Shown: piece by piece, positions 1-7,946 of the stretch
Layout: each line of letters begins with the position of its first letter
Position numbering within the stretch: position 1 is the first letter of the stretch
Assembly: GCF_030283145.1 (NCBI RefSeq)
Contig: NZ_JASNWE010000003.1
Location: 248,001 to 312,000, forward strand
Reading direction: 5' to 3'
DNA from: Actinomadura xylanilytica
GTDB taxonomy: Bacteria > Actinomycetota > Actinomycetes > Streptosporangiales > Streptosporangiaceae
DNA length: 64,000 bases
The notes under the pieces: model-generated
Databases searched by the model: none
Seen by the model: only the letters and a program-made list of their open reading frames with translations
Told to the model about the DNA's origin: nothing
Translations under genes and position numbers: made by a program

Positions 1-747
1 CCGGTCAGCCTGCCGAAGCTCGCCCACGACTGCGCGGGCGACCCGCACTACTTCGACCTGGGCGGATTCAACGGCGGCTGCCTGGTCTACGCGGTCATGG
101 AGGTCACCGGCCGCCCCGAGCCCACCCTTCCCCACCACACCCGTGCGCTGCTGGCCGAAGCGGGGATCTTCGCCGACCGGCTCACGTCAACCATCCTGCT
201 GCACCGCATCCGTACCACCGCGGACGGTGTCATCGACCGCAGACTCCGCGAGTCCGACGTCCCGGTCGCCCTGACCCTGCTGGACCTGACCCGCGATCCA
301 CCCACCCTGGCCCCGCAGACCGTGACGGTCGTCGAGAACCCGTCCGTGCTGGAGGCGGCCATGGCCTGCGGCTCCGACGTCCCGCTGGCCTGCACCAGCG
401 GCCACCTGCGCGCCGTCGACCACGTATTCCTGCAATTGGCCCGCGACCAAGGCGTCCGGCTCCGCTACGCCGGAGACCTCGACCATGACGGCTTCCAGAT
501 CGCCGCCACGGTAGCCGACCAGTATGGGGCAGAACTGCTGGCCATGGACGCCGAGACCGTCACCGAAGCGGGCCCCTCTCCTTCCTCAGTCCCCCTCCGC
601 GACCGCTTCGCCGCTTCCCTCCGGTCCGACCTCGGCCTCACCCACCACGCCGTGTTCCAAGAGCACGACGCCGTGACCCGCCGCATCCTGAGCCCCGACC
701 TCCACGACGACACCTCGGTGCGCACCACCCTCCGAGCCCGACCCTGA
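1..747 (+). CDS. TIGR02679/DUF2399-family protein, 5' end missing
   Basis: The frame is already open at base 1 and ends at TGA 745-747, so only the C-terminal 248 residues are seen. The segment with VVENPSVLEAA, LACTSGHLRAVDHVF and RYAGDLDHDGFQIA is the Toprim-like DUF2399 region found at the end of TIGR02679 proteins. The acidic D-x-D-x-D-G run (YAGDLDHDGF) is the likely metal site. Relatives occur in mobile or defence-like contexts and share this domain with JetD-type nucleases, but the function of this family is not established. It is followed by a broken transposase and a tRNA fragment, so it probably belongs to an inserted element. An internal ATG at 97 lies inside the conserved frame and is unlikely to be the true start. 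Confidence 0.75.
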   Translation, partial: PVSLPKLAHDCAGDPHYFDLGGFNGGCLVYAVMEVTGRPEPTLPHHTRALLAEAGIFADRLTSTILLHRIRTTADGVIDRRLRESDVPVALTLLDLTRDPPTLAPQTVTVVENPSVLEAAMACGSDVPLACTSGHLRAVDHVFLQLARDQGVRLRYAGDLDHDGFQIAATVADQYGAELLAMDAETVTEAGPSPSSVPLRDRFAASLRSDLGLTHHAVFQEHDAVTRRILSPDLHDDTSVRTTLRARP

Positions 748-928
748 GCGGCGGGCCTCGAAGGCCATCCGCGGAAGTCCTCATCCCCAGTCCGGCGGAG
801 GACCCCGCCCTACAGTTGCCGAGAATTTCGTCCGTGCAGGCCAAGCGGCATGTTCGTCTGATGTTGCCCCCGTTTGGCGGGCATGGATGTTGAGAGAGGT
901 AGGGTTCGGCGATCTTGCGAAGGAGATC

Positions 929-1560
929 GTGCTCGTGCCCAAGCCTTCTCCGCCGGAGTTTCGTCGGCGCGCCCTGGATCTGCTGGAGTCGGGACGATCG
1001 GTGCGGGACGTGGCCACGTCACTGCGCATCGTGGAGTCGTGCCTGCACCGCTGAAAGCGGCGGGACCTGATCGACCGTGGCCTGAAGTCACCCAGCCCCG
1101 CCCAGGCCGAGTCCGTCGCCCTGGCCCAGGGCCCGGGCACGGATCGCCGAGTTGGAGAACGAGGTCAAGATTCTGCGGAAGGCCGCCGCGGCGGTCGAGC
1201 AGGTGGTGCCCCCAAAAGCCCGCTTCGCCCTGGTGGCCGAGCTGGCCGTTGAGGGCGTCCCGGTCAAGCAGGCCTGTCTCGCGCTCGGAGTATCCCGGTC
1301 GGGCTTCTACGACGCCCGCACTCGCCCGCCCTCGGCGCGCGTGATCCGCCAGGCGTGGCTGACCGATCAGATCACCGCCATCCACCAGGCCTCACGACAG
1401 ACCTGCGGATCGCCTCGAGTGCGCGCCGAGCTCGTCCAGGGCCAGGGCCAGGGCGTGGTCGTCTCACGCAAGACGGTGGCGATCCTGATGCAGCGCGCCG
1501 GCCTGGCGGGCTGCCCCTGCGCCGCGACCCGCCGGACAATACACCTCTCACCTGTACGGA
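929..1560 (+). pseudogene. IS3-family transposase remnant (OrfA plus start of OrfB), inactivated
   Basis: A GTG at 929 (or 935) opens a typical IS3 OrfA helix-turn-helix region with PEFRRRALDLLESGRSVRDV. It is cut by TGA 1052-1054, where relatives have Trp before KRRDLIDRGL. After about 1130 (a run of G and C that looks one base too long) the reading moves to the frame containing ENEVKILRKAAAAVEQV and RFALVAELAVEGVPVKQACLALGVSRSGFYD. That frame continues as OrfB through SPRVRAEL and VVVSRKTVAILMQRAGLAG. Similarity stops near 1560, before the catalytic DDE core. The element is therefore broken by a nonsense change, a frameshift and a 3' truncation. A left end near 850 is plausible; no right inverted repeat is visible. 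Confidence 0.8.
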
Positions 1561-1783
1561 CGTACCTTTTGGCAAGCACAGGGTTGGCGGTGTTCCATCT
1601 GTGGGGTGCCCGGCCACGGACACGAACCCCATGCGGGGTCGTCCGACGGTCATGTTCGCTCGTTGTTCTCTCGGCAGGCCCGATACGGGCTGGCATCGAC
1701 CGGCACGGCCCGGCACGCAAATCGGCTTCGACGTGGACGGAGCGGCACTCTCTACCCCCGAACAGCACCACCTGACATGGCAG

Positions 1784-1835
1784 TTCTGGACTTTTAATCC
1801 GTAGATTGTGGGTTCAAATCCCACGCGACCCACCA
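1784..1835 (+). repeat. 3' fragment of tRNA-Lys(UUU), probable attachment-site scar A
   Basis: The sequence holds an anticodon loop CTTTTAA (anticodon TTT). It also has a perfect T-arm (GTGGG, loop TTCAAAT, CCCAC at 1808-1824), the 3' acceptor strand GCGACCC (1825-1831), a discriminator A and an encoded CCA (1833-1835). No matching 5' acceptor strand or D-arm lies within 100 bases upstream, so this is not a whole tRNA. A 3' half that keeps its T-arm and CCA is what tyrosine-integrase insertion into a tRNA gene leaves at the far end of an element. About 150 bases upstream also resemble the region before fragment B. Confidence 0.75.
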
Positions 1836-2245
1836 CCCCTAACCAGGGCAAACGTGAGTTTGCCTGACTTGTCCGCCGCCCACTTCGCCCCACTTCGGCT
1901 CCAGGGCGGCTCGGGGACACGCTTCGGGCCTGGCCATCCTCGTTTTCGGAGGATCCGCCCCGGCATCCGCCCACCATGATGCATAGGACGCTGACGCCCC
2001 TCACCTAGAGTCTCCGGGGGCACGCTGACCGACCTGCACGGCGGCACACGGCACCGCGCCGAGCGGCCAGAGGGGGTTTCGAGCAGTGACGTCCGACCGA
2101 GAGTGATGTCGCTATTGGCGACGTGCGGTCGGACGGCGGCGATCGCCTGCGGCGTGCGCTCCAGGGATACCCAGGCAGGCGGAGACCTGGGTGATGACCA
2201 ATTGATCAACGCGCGGTCGCCCCTGGACGCACTCGCACGTTCCGA
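1836..2245. other. Intergenic stretch with one long hairpin
   Basis: I see no convincing coding frame here; the frames covering it on both strands lack recognisable domains. The only structure is a nested inverted repeat at 2091-2134. Its outer arms are GTCCGACCG and CGGTCGGAC, and an inner GTCGC/GCGAC stem lies between them. The hairpin has no T-run, so a role as terminator is not obvious. Confidence 0.5.
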
Positions 2246-2310
2246 CCCCCGGATACCTGGTACCCGGGGGCCGAAACTCGGAAGTCGCCGGTGTCTCAGG
2301 CGGCCTGAGA
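2246..2310 (-). terminator. Two hairpins downstream of the secreted-protein gene
   Basis: Two inverted repeats follow the stop of the minus-strand gene that ends at 2319. The first is TCTCAGG/CCTGAGA (2294-2310). The second is CCCCCGGATACC/GGTACCCGGGGG (2246-2257 and 2259-2270, one mismatch). There is no clear U-tract, which is common in high-GC actinomycetes. Confidence 0.5.
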
Positions 2311-2318
2311 GGGCTTGC

Positions 2319-2852
2319 CTATCGCGAGAGAGAGACCGGCTCGGTCGTGAAGAAGTCTCCGTTCGGGTCTGCCGTATTGTTGAGATCGACGAAGACATGG
2401 GTTGCGCCAGGGAGCACGTTCTCCTGGACATTGGCCTCGCCATTACCGAATTCGTCGGTGGTCACCGTACCGGCGACCCCCTGGCAGTCGGATGTCCCAA
2501 GAGACGACCCCAACTGGATGAGCCGGATGGTGTAGGTGGCGTTGGGTGCAGCTCCCTGCAGCACGACCGTGGTCACGATCCTGTTCGAGCCGGTCCTCCT
2601 GACGACGGAGAACCCGAAGCTCTGAGTCAGCGTGGGTCCGACCGGCATCCCTAGGCAGTCCCTGTTCTGGCGAGTGAGCGCGACTTTTCGGGCGGGGACG
2701 GCAGGGGCCGGGGCGAGTTGGGAGACCTGGGCCGGGGCCGCGCTCATCGGGGCCGAGGTGGCTCCCCAGGCTGGGGAGATGCCACCGGCGAGCCCGAGCG
2801 CGAGCGCCAATCCCGGTATGAGCACGAATTTCCTGATGCTTACTTGATACAT
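2319..2852 (-). CDS. Secreted protein of unknown function
   Basis: This encodes 177 residues from ATG 2852, chosen because AAGGAAGG lies just upstream and the protein then begins with a classical signal peptide: a basic start, a hydrophobic LIPGLALALGLAGG core and Ala-rich cleavage sites near residues 25-30. A longer frame to 2972 has no ribosome-binding site. The mature part carries a Pro/Ala-rich stretch and then a beta-rich domain with two Cys (NRDCLGMPVG and GTSDCQG) that could form a disulfide. It ends in a region with VFVDLNN and DPNGDFFTTEPV. I do not recognise a family. It lies between two tRNA-Lys scars and may be element cargo. Confidence 0.75.
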   Translation of the reverse strand: MYQVSIRKFVLIPGLALALGLAGGISPAWGATSAPMSAAPAQVSQLAPAPAVPARKVALTRQNRDCLGMPVGPTLTQSFGFSVVRRTGSNRIVTTVVLQGAAPNATYTIRLIQLGSSLGTSDCQGVAGTVTTDEFGNGEANVQENVLPGATHVFVDLNNTADPNGDFFTTEPVSLSR

Positions 2853-3514
2853 AACCTTCCTTCTCTCTGACTGATCCCCGCTACTAAGGAGGAGTACGCC
2901 ATATTTCGCTTCTGATGGATGTCGCACCACCCCCCTCACACCGTACGGGTGACCGAAGTAACCCACAATCAAGATCAGTTCGTAGATCTACATAGCTTCG
3001 ACAACTGTGACCTCCCTCGATAGAGCCCTGCGCCGCCGGACCAAATCGGTCAAAGTCAACAGGAAATGCCCATAGCGGCGAAGCGTACCGGTCGGCGTTG
3101 AACGGAAGAGGCATCGGCCTTACGGCGCTAGGTTCGCGTTCAGGTCAGCAGGCAGGCGCGATCGTCACCACAAAAAGGCAGGCCGCGCACTGCCGTGCGA
3201 TGGACGCACCCCGGCCGCACGACAGACGTCACCGGCCTCGAGTCGTGTTCCGGGTTGCCGTCCTGACCGGAAACCGGCGACAACCTGCACGTCGTTTCGT
3301 GTGTGGGCATGGTCGACTCAAATCTGTCATTGCACCGGGAGGCGCAGCCCACCGCCTGCCCAGTCCACGAATCCCCACAACGTCCCATGTCGGCTCGTTG
3401 TCGGCTCGGCGGTTCTGAACCGGATCGACACGCGGCGGCATCGTGTGGCACCAAGATCAGGACCGTTACGGACAGATCAGCACCGGCCGACACCAAGAGA
3501 GCCACCCTGATACG
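2853..3514. other. Intergenic stretch, partly a diverged copy of 1640-1790
   Basis: No gene can be supported here. The part from about 3378 to 3514 resembles 1640-1784, sharing for example GGCTCGTTGT and the CCACC-TGA-ACG-CAG block just before the tRNA-like segment. This suggests that the ends of two related elements are preserved. The remaining sequence upstream of the 2852 start shows no clear promoter to me. Confidence 0.45.
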
Positions 3515-3570
3515 ACAGCTTCGGACTTTTAATCCGCAGGTTGTGTGCTCGGGTCCCACGCATCCCACGG
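3515..3570 (+). repeat. Degenerate tRNA-Lys(UUU) 3' fragment, probable attachment-site scar B
   Basis: CGGA-CTTTTAA-TCCG (3522-3536) is an intact anticodon stem-loop with anticodon TTT. The following T-arm has decayed (only the CCCAC side is kept), as have the acceptor side and CCA. It is in direct orientation with fragment A, 1.73 kb away. It looks like an older duplicated 3' end of the same tRNA gene. Confidence 0.6.
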
Positions 3571-3649
3571 GCTCTGCCCTGCGTGGGCTCCGTGGTGCAG
3601 AACGTGCGGTTACCGTCGAGGGCGTGTCCGGGCTGGCGCAGTGTGTCGG

Positions 3650-4591
3650 TTACGACCAGCGGGTTCGGTGGGCTGCCCATGTCAGGGCGGCGTGTGCGGC
3701 ACGGGCTTGGTATTTGCGCAGGTTCGGGACGTCGGGCGGGGCGGGGTCTCGGCTGGTCCGGCTCCAGTATCCCGCGAAGGCGATGGCGTAGCTGGTGATC
3801 GTCTGGGCGCTCACTCCGGTCGCTGTGATCGCGGGGGCGACTGCCTGTTCGGCCGCTGGGGGTGTGTGCCCGGCGAGGATGAGGTGTGGGATGAGGTCGG
3901 CGAGGTCGAGCCAGGGTGCGCCGCGTACGGGCTGGGCCCAGTCGACCAGGTAGACCTCATCGTCGGTGACCAGCAGGTTCGAACGGTTGATGTCGCCGTG
4001 CAGGAGCGTGTCGCCATCGGCGGCTGTCAGCCAGGCCGTCTCGGTTCGGGCGAGGCGGTCCAGGTTGCGGCGGGCCCAGCCGTTCAGGTCCGCCGGTGGT
4101 GAGGCGGCCAGCTCCCGCCAGCCGTGCACCATATCGCTGAGTTCAGCGGCTGCGGCAGGAACCTTCGGCGCCGGGCAGGGCGTCAGGACGGACGCGAGAC
4201 CGCCGACCATCGCGACTACCCGGGCCACGTCGGAGGATCCAGGGGGCAGGTCGGCGTGGCGGCCTGCGACGTCGTCGAAGACCAGCACGATCCACCCTCC
4301 GATCACGGCGTCCCAGCGGAGCCGGGGGGCGGGAGCTATGTCGGGGAGGGCTGTGCGTGCCTCGGCCTGGTATTTGCCGGCCAGCGCGTGGTCGGCCGGG
4401 ATGCCCTTGGCGAAGACCTGGTCGCCGTCGGCCAGTTGCAGCCGCGCTGCCAACCCGGGAGTGAACCCGCCGGTCTGGACGTGTGCGCGGCGGACTTCAC
4501 CCAGACGCGCGGCGAGCCCATCCCGCAACGGCCGAGGCAAATCGGCCCAGGCGGGGCGGACAGCGGTATCCGACGGGCTGGATGGGGTCAT
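3650..4591 (-). CDS. Aminoglycoside phosphotransferase (APH)-family kinase
   Basis: This is a 313-residue kinase-fold protein. The catalytic loop HGDINRSNLL (H-G-D-x-N) and the metal-binding VDWAQP (DFG equivalent) are both intact, and N-terminal nucleotide-loop residues VFAKGIPAD are present. The family transfers phosphate from ATP to small hydroxylated substrates; the substrate here cannot be told. ATG 4591 is chosen; a GTG at 4621 would add 10 residues. It sits inside a zone of mobile-element relics, so it could be cargo, but similar enzymes are also common as chromosomal genes of unknown substrate in actinomycetes. The active-site motifs suggest it is functional. Confidence 0.8.
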   Translation of the reverse strand: MTPSSPSDTAVRPAWADLPRPLRDGLAARLGEVRRAHVQTGGFTPGLAARLQLADGDQVFAKGIPADHALAGKYQAEARTALPDIAPAPRLRWDAVIGGWIVLVFDDVAGRHADLPPGSSDVARVVAMVGGLASVLTPCPAPKVPAAAAELSDMVHGWRELAASPPADLNGWARRNLDRLARTETAWLTAADGDTLLHGDINRSNLLVTDDEVYLVDWAQPVRGAPWLDLADLIPHLILAGHTPPAAEQAVAPAITATGVSAQTITSYAIAFAGYWSRTSRDPAPPDVPNLRKYQARAAHAALTWAAHRTRWS

Positions 4592-4663
4592 GGGCGTGAG
4601 GTCTTCCACAGGCGGGTGCACCGGCTCAGGCCAGTAAGCGGACGAAGGTCGGTTCGGGATGTG

Positions 4664-4930
4664 TCAGCTGGGTGTTTTGCTGGCTCGGGCGGCCGACATC
4701 GCGGCGTGGAATTCGCGGACCTTGGGCTGGCAGGGCCATGCTCCCGTCAGCGTGGCCTCCAGTATCCCCAGCTCGGCGAGCGCGTGCTGGGATCCGCCCC
4801 GGCGGGTCTCGGTGAGGGCGCCCAGTCCGGCGATCGCGGCTGCGTCGGGGGCCTGGTCGGCGGCGTGGGCGGCGCCGAGCCGCGTCAAGTGGACGGCTCG
4901 GTCCCGGTAATGGGTGCCGGGCAGGGTCTG
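4664..4930 (-). pseudogene. C-terminal fragment of a TPR/XRE-type regulator
   Basis: The frame encodes about 88 residues beginning just after a TAA (4931-4933) and lacks an ATG. YRDRAVHLTRLGAAHA, GGSQHALAELGILEATL and the ending WPCQPKVREFHAAM resemble the last helical repeats of actinobacterial Xre-type regulators that carry C-terminal TPR repeats. The DNA-binding part is missing. The fragment is in frame with, and directly behind, the immunity-like gene ending at 4931, so it may be a deletion scar. Confidence 0.5.
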
Positions 4931-5218
4931 TTAGATGGGTTCACTGGTCGTCATATGCGGATCCGATTCTCCGCTGGGCGGCTGGGGACGGCGGTGTGCG
5001 GGCATCCTCAGGTCTTGGGGCCTTGGCCACTTGATCGCCATCACCAGGGCGACGGGCCAGCCGAACACGATGGCGCAGCCCAGGACGTTGAACAGGACGA
5101 TGAGCATGATGTCCTCCACGCCTCGGATCATGGCGATGAGGGTCGGGAGGACGGCGGTGAGGATCAGAACGCCGATGAGGAAGAGCCAGAAGTAGGGGCT
5201 TGATCCGATCGCGTGCAT
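4931..5218 (-). CDS. Superinfection-immunity family membrane protein
   Basis: This 95-residue protein has two hydrophobic helices (FWLFLIGVLILTAVLPTLIAM and IVLFNVLGCAIVFGWPVALV) separated by a short polar loop. This is the pattern of the Imm_superinfect family (T4 Imm-like), whose founding member blocks injection of DNA by a second phage. The C-terminal tail is polar and Pro-rich. ATG 5218 has a good AAGGAG upstream. In actinobacteria such proteins are commonly carried by integrative and conjugative elements, which fits the neighbours. Activity against phage is inferred from the family only. Confidence 0.7.
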   Translation of the reverse strand: MHAIGSSPYFWLFLIGVLILTAVLPTLIAMIRGVEDIMLIVLFNVLGCAIVFGWPVALVMAIKWPRPQDLRMPAHRRPQPPSGESDPHMTTSEPI

Positions 5219-5236
5219 GGGGTTTCTCCTTCTCTC

Positions 5237-6118
5237 TCAGCGGTTGCGGCGCCGGTTCCGTTCTGGTGATTGGACTGGTGGCTTCCTCGCGGGCTCTTCG
5301 AAGGGCTGTTCTGCCGTCATGGCGAGGGCTTGGTCGATGGTGTGCGGGAAGTCTTCGGCCGCGGGCTCTGCTTCGTTCGACGCCCTGGTCGGATTCCTGT
5401 GTTCGGGCCGGTCACTTTGGCGATAACGGGTTCGGGCAGGTTGGTGGTGATCTCCAATGTGGAGCGCATCTCGCCGGGGTGGCTTCCCGTCCCTGATCGT
5501 GGAGCCGACTGCTGAGGTCGTTGGCGATTTGGTGCGCCCGTTGTTCCTGCCGGACTTCCTCTTCGGCGGCGCGTTGCGAGCCGAGGTCAGGGACAGACCA
5601 CCTGCTTTCTGTCCCCTCCGGCAACTGTGGGCGGGCGCCGGGTCGCCGGTGCGTACGTTCGGGTCTCGGGTGAAGTAGGGCGCGGCGTTCCCCATGGCGT
5701 CGAGCGGGGTTTGGCCTTGGTCTCGGAAGCGGTCGTAGTGGCTCATCGCGTGTGGGTGAAGGTCGCGGAGCCGTTCTTCGCATTTGCGCACCGCCGAGGC
5801 CGCTGATGCGTTGTCGGCTGCGTACGGCACGGCCGCTCCCCACGCTTGCGCGACGTGCGGGAGGTTCGCCTCGCGCAGCCAGCGCCGGTCGTGTGCCGGT
5901 GCCCGGTGGGAGCGGGCTTCGTCGAAGGCCGCTTTGAGGTCTCGTGCCGCCGCTCGTTCGGCTTCGGCCTCGCGGGCGTCCTGCGCCGCTCTTAACCGAT
6001 CCTTGTACCGGCTGTAGCCCTGTTGCCCGGCAGCGGCAAGCGCCACGAGCTGGACCAGGCGTTGGCCGCTGTGGCTGAATCCCTCGGTGATGGGGTCAGG
6101 GTGGTATTCGGTGGTCAT
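5237..6118 (-). pseudogene. Integrative-element protein with frame-swapped middle
   Basis: Reading from ATG 6118, the first ~155 residues look coherent: an Ala/Arg-rich coiled coil (YKDRLRAAQDAREAEAERAA), then HPHAMSHYDRFRDQGQTP. The same frame ends coherently with AAEDFPHTIDQALAMTAEQP and SPERNRRRNR. Between them the sensible protein lies in the other two frames. SQRAAEEEVRQEQRAHQIAND is in the second frame (about 5580-5475). EITTNLPEPVIAKVTGPNTG is in the third (about 5454-5395). Because the indels sum to zero, the frame stays open for 293 residues, but the middle is scrambled. The gene type is typical of actinobacterial integrative elements and has no assigned function. Confidence 0.6.
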
Positions 6119-6148
6119 GACGACGGTCTCCAGATCGGAGTGCGAGGA

Positions 6149-6655
6149 TCACCGTCCACGGTGTCGGACGGAGTGATCTGGTTGACGGGTCGTGCGGGTG
6201 CTCGCCGGGGCGTGTTCGGGGCCGGTGAGCGGGGGTGACGGGAAGTCGTCGGCGGCGGGATCGCGGGTCGGTTCGGGGCTGATGGCGGAGGCCAGGGCAG
6301 CGGTCACGGTGGCGGTGTCCAGGTCGGTCCGGGTCGCGACGCGTGAGATCTGCCGGGCGACCTCGGGGGCTCGCATCTGGGCGATCAAGCGGGCGGCGGC
6401 GTGGAGTGCGGCCACCCGGTGTTCAGGGAGTTCGAGCGTCCCCCCAGATCGCTCGATGCTTGCGTCGACCACCAGATCGGCTAGCGGAACCGCCAAAAGT
6501 AGCGCTTCGCGCACGCTCGCACGCCCTTGGTCGCGCAGAATGTCGGCCAGATCCGTGTCGCTGGGGAGACACACTGCATCGACCGGTCCGGTGACCGTCT
6601 GAGGTGATCGATCGGGTGGGCGGCACGTGCCGCCCACCCGATCGTCGTTACGCAC
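6149..6655 (-). pseudogene. C-terminal fragment of an element-borne primase/Toprim-type protein
   Basis: The frame carries DTDLADILRDQGRASVREAL, PLADLVVDASIERSGG and APEVARQISRVATRTDLDTATV. This helical region follows the Toprim domain in DnaG-like or mobilisation proteins of actinobacterial integrative elements. The N-terminal catalytic part is absent. The apparent start near 6655 lies inside a 36-bp perfect palindrome and is unlikely to be genuine, so this is treated as a truncated relic. It ends beside tRNA-Val(CAC), a usual insertion target. The family assignment is from recollected sequence patterns and is moderate. Confidence 0.5.
6608..6643. repeat. 36-bp perfect palindrome
   Basis: The left arm is CGATCGGGTGGGCGGCAC and the right arm is its exact reverse complement, with no spacer (centre CAC|GTG). 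It lies at the truncated end of the primase-like relic. There is no T-run on either side. It could be a recombination or replication-control site, a terminator, or a fold-back scar. Confidence 0.85.
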
Positions 6656-6738
6656 GGTAGTCGCGTGAACGGCGTCAACCTGTGACCTCGTTGGGGCGGG
6701 AGAAAGATGATCTCCCGAATTCCTCCCAGTGGATCACG

Positions 6739-6773
6739 AAAGGCCCTCCCCCAGCGACCGGGAAAGGGCCTGT
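6739..6773 (-). terminator. Hairpin downstream of tRNA-Val(CAC)
   Basis: Inverted repeat AGGCCCT (6741-6747) and AGGGCCT (6765-6771), with extra pairing of the inner C and G runs. It lies 10 bases beyond the 3' end of the minus-strand tRNA, so it is the probable tRNA terminator. Confidence 0.65.
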
Positions 6774-6782
6774 GACCTGCGG

Positions 6783-6854
6783 TGGGCGATACTGGGTTCG
6801 AACCAGTGACCTCTTCGGTGTGAACGAAGCGCTCTCCCACTGAGCTAATCGCCC
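6783..6854 (-). tRNA. tRNA-Val(CAC)
   Basis: A complete cloverleaf on the minus strand: acceptor GGGCGAT/ATCGCCC, D-arm GCTC...GAGC, anticodon stem CTTCG/CGAAG with loop TTCACAC (anticodon CAC), and a T-arm around GTTCGAA. CCA is not encoded (ACC then G). The decayed element relics lie directly on its 3' side, which is where tRNA-targeting elements insert. Confidence 0.95.
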
Positions 6855-6926
6855 TGGCGGTCTGCCTTGCGGCGTTCCGACGTCGGAAACTCTAGCGTAT
6901 GTCGGCGGGTGCTCGCGCATCGTGGG

Positions 6927-7922
6927 TCAGGGGCGGCGGCGTTGCCAGATGATGAAGACCGCGGTGGCGACCAGGCTCCAGACGAAGAGGACGACGAAGG
7001 GCAGCGCCATCTGGTGGTCTCTGAAGTAGATGGCGGTGTGCTGGGCGTTGACCGAGGCGCCGGGTGGGAGCCAGCGGCCGACGCGGCCCGGCACAGAGGG
7101 CAGGAGGGGCCAGGAGACCGCGCCGCCCGAGGACGGGTTGCCGAGCACGACCATGAGGCCCCAGGTGGGGATCATGGCCCAGCGGCCGATGAGGGTGTTG
7201 AACATCGTGAAGACCATGCCGCTGGTGAACATGGTGAGCGACAGGATGAACCAGGACTCCTTCAGCGGGAGGCGCAGGACGCCGAGGAGCCAGTCGACGA
7301 TGGCGCAGATGGTGAAGCCGCCGAGGGCGGCGTAGGCGGCGGTGAAGGCGATGCGCTCGGCGGTGTTGAGGCCGCCGGCGTGGACGGTGAGGTTGACGGC
7401 GCCGATGAAGCCGATGATCACGGCGGCCAGCGAGATGTAGAAGATGGCCAGGCCCTGCGGGTCGCTGCTCTGGAGCGGTTTGATGTCGTTCACCTGGACC
7501 GGGACGCCGGCCGCGCGTCCGGCGGCGGGGGCCGCCTGGATGAGCAGGCGGGCGACCGAGGCGCCCGCCGCCGCGGCGACGTCGAGGGTCGCGCGGTCGC
7601 CGCCGAGGACGAGGACGGCGAACTCGCGCTGCTTCTCGACGGCGGCGCGGGCTTCGGCATAGGTGGCGTAGCGGTGGACGGCCAGCGAGGCGTCCAGCCC
7701 CTGGTCCATGGCCTTGACGAGCACGTCGGACCGGCCCTGGCCCGTGACCGCGATGGGGACGTGGCGGGGGGCGGGGTTGGCCAGGGTGTAGCAGTAGGAG
7801 CCCGCGAAGAGTCCCGCGGCGGCGGAGAGGATGAGGGTCAGGACGACGGCGGGGAAGTACCGCGAGTAGCGGAAGGCGGCCCAGTGCTCGGCAGGCGCAC
7901 GACGGTCACGCGGATGCTCCAT
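6927..7922 (-). CDS. Multi-spanning membrane protein (DUF3533/ABC-2-like architecture)
   Basis: This 331-residue protein has one N-terminal transmembrane helix (VVLTLILSAAAGLFAGSYC) and an extracytoplasmic domain of about 130 residues. Then come five or so helices, including IFYISLAAVIIGFIGAVNL, FTAAYAALGGFTICAIVDW and ALPFVVLFVWSLVATAVFII. A single helix, a soluble loop and a C-terminal membrane block is the layout of YhgE/Pip and DUF3533 proteins and of ABC-2-type exporter subunits. There is no ATPase next to it. It starts 24 bases after the TIGR02611 gene and is probably co-transcribed with it. Substrate and role are unknown. Confidence 0.7.
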   Translation of the reverse strand: MEHPRDRRAPAEHWAAFRYSRYFPAVVLTLILSAAAGLFAGSYCYTLANPAPRHVPIAVTGQGRSDVLVKAMDQGLDASLAVHRYATYAEARAAVEKQREFAVLVLGGDRATLDVAAAAGASVARLLIQAAPAAGRAAGVPVQVNDIKPLQSSDPQGLAIFYISLAAVIIGFIGAVNLTVHAGGLNTAERIAFTAAYAALGGFTICAIVDWLLGVLRLPLKESWFILSLTMFTSGMVFTMFNTLIGRWAMIPTWGLMVVLGNPSSGGAVSWPLLPSVPGRVGRWLPPGASVNAQHTAIYFRDHQMALPFVVLFVWSLVATAVFIIWQRRRP

Positions 7923-7946
7923 GGCATCACGCTATGTGATCGTTGA

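Noticed and set aside
1740..1835. A complete tRNA-Lys gene
   Set aside because: Only the anticodon loop, T-arm, 3' acceptor strand and CCA are present; no 5' acceptor strand GGGTCGC or D-arm precedes it at the right distance.
1372..2004. A 210-codon minus-strand gene over the IS3 remnant
   Set aside because: It runs antisense to the transposase remnant and through the tRNA-Lys fragment; the translated tRNA piece shows that it is noncoding.
3140..3568. A 142-codon minus-strand gene in the 3 kb region
   Set aside because: It reads backward through the second tRNA-Lys fragment. Its similarity to the frame at 1372-2004 reflects the repeated att-flanking DNA, not a protein.
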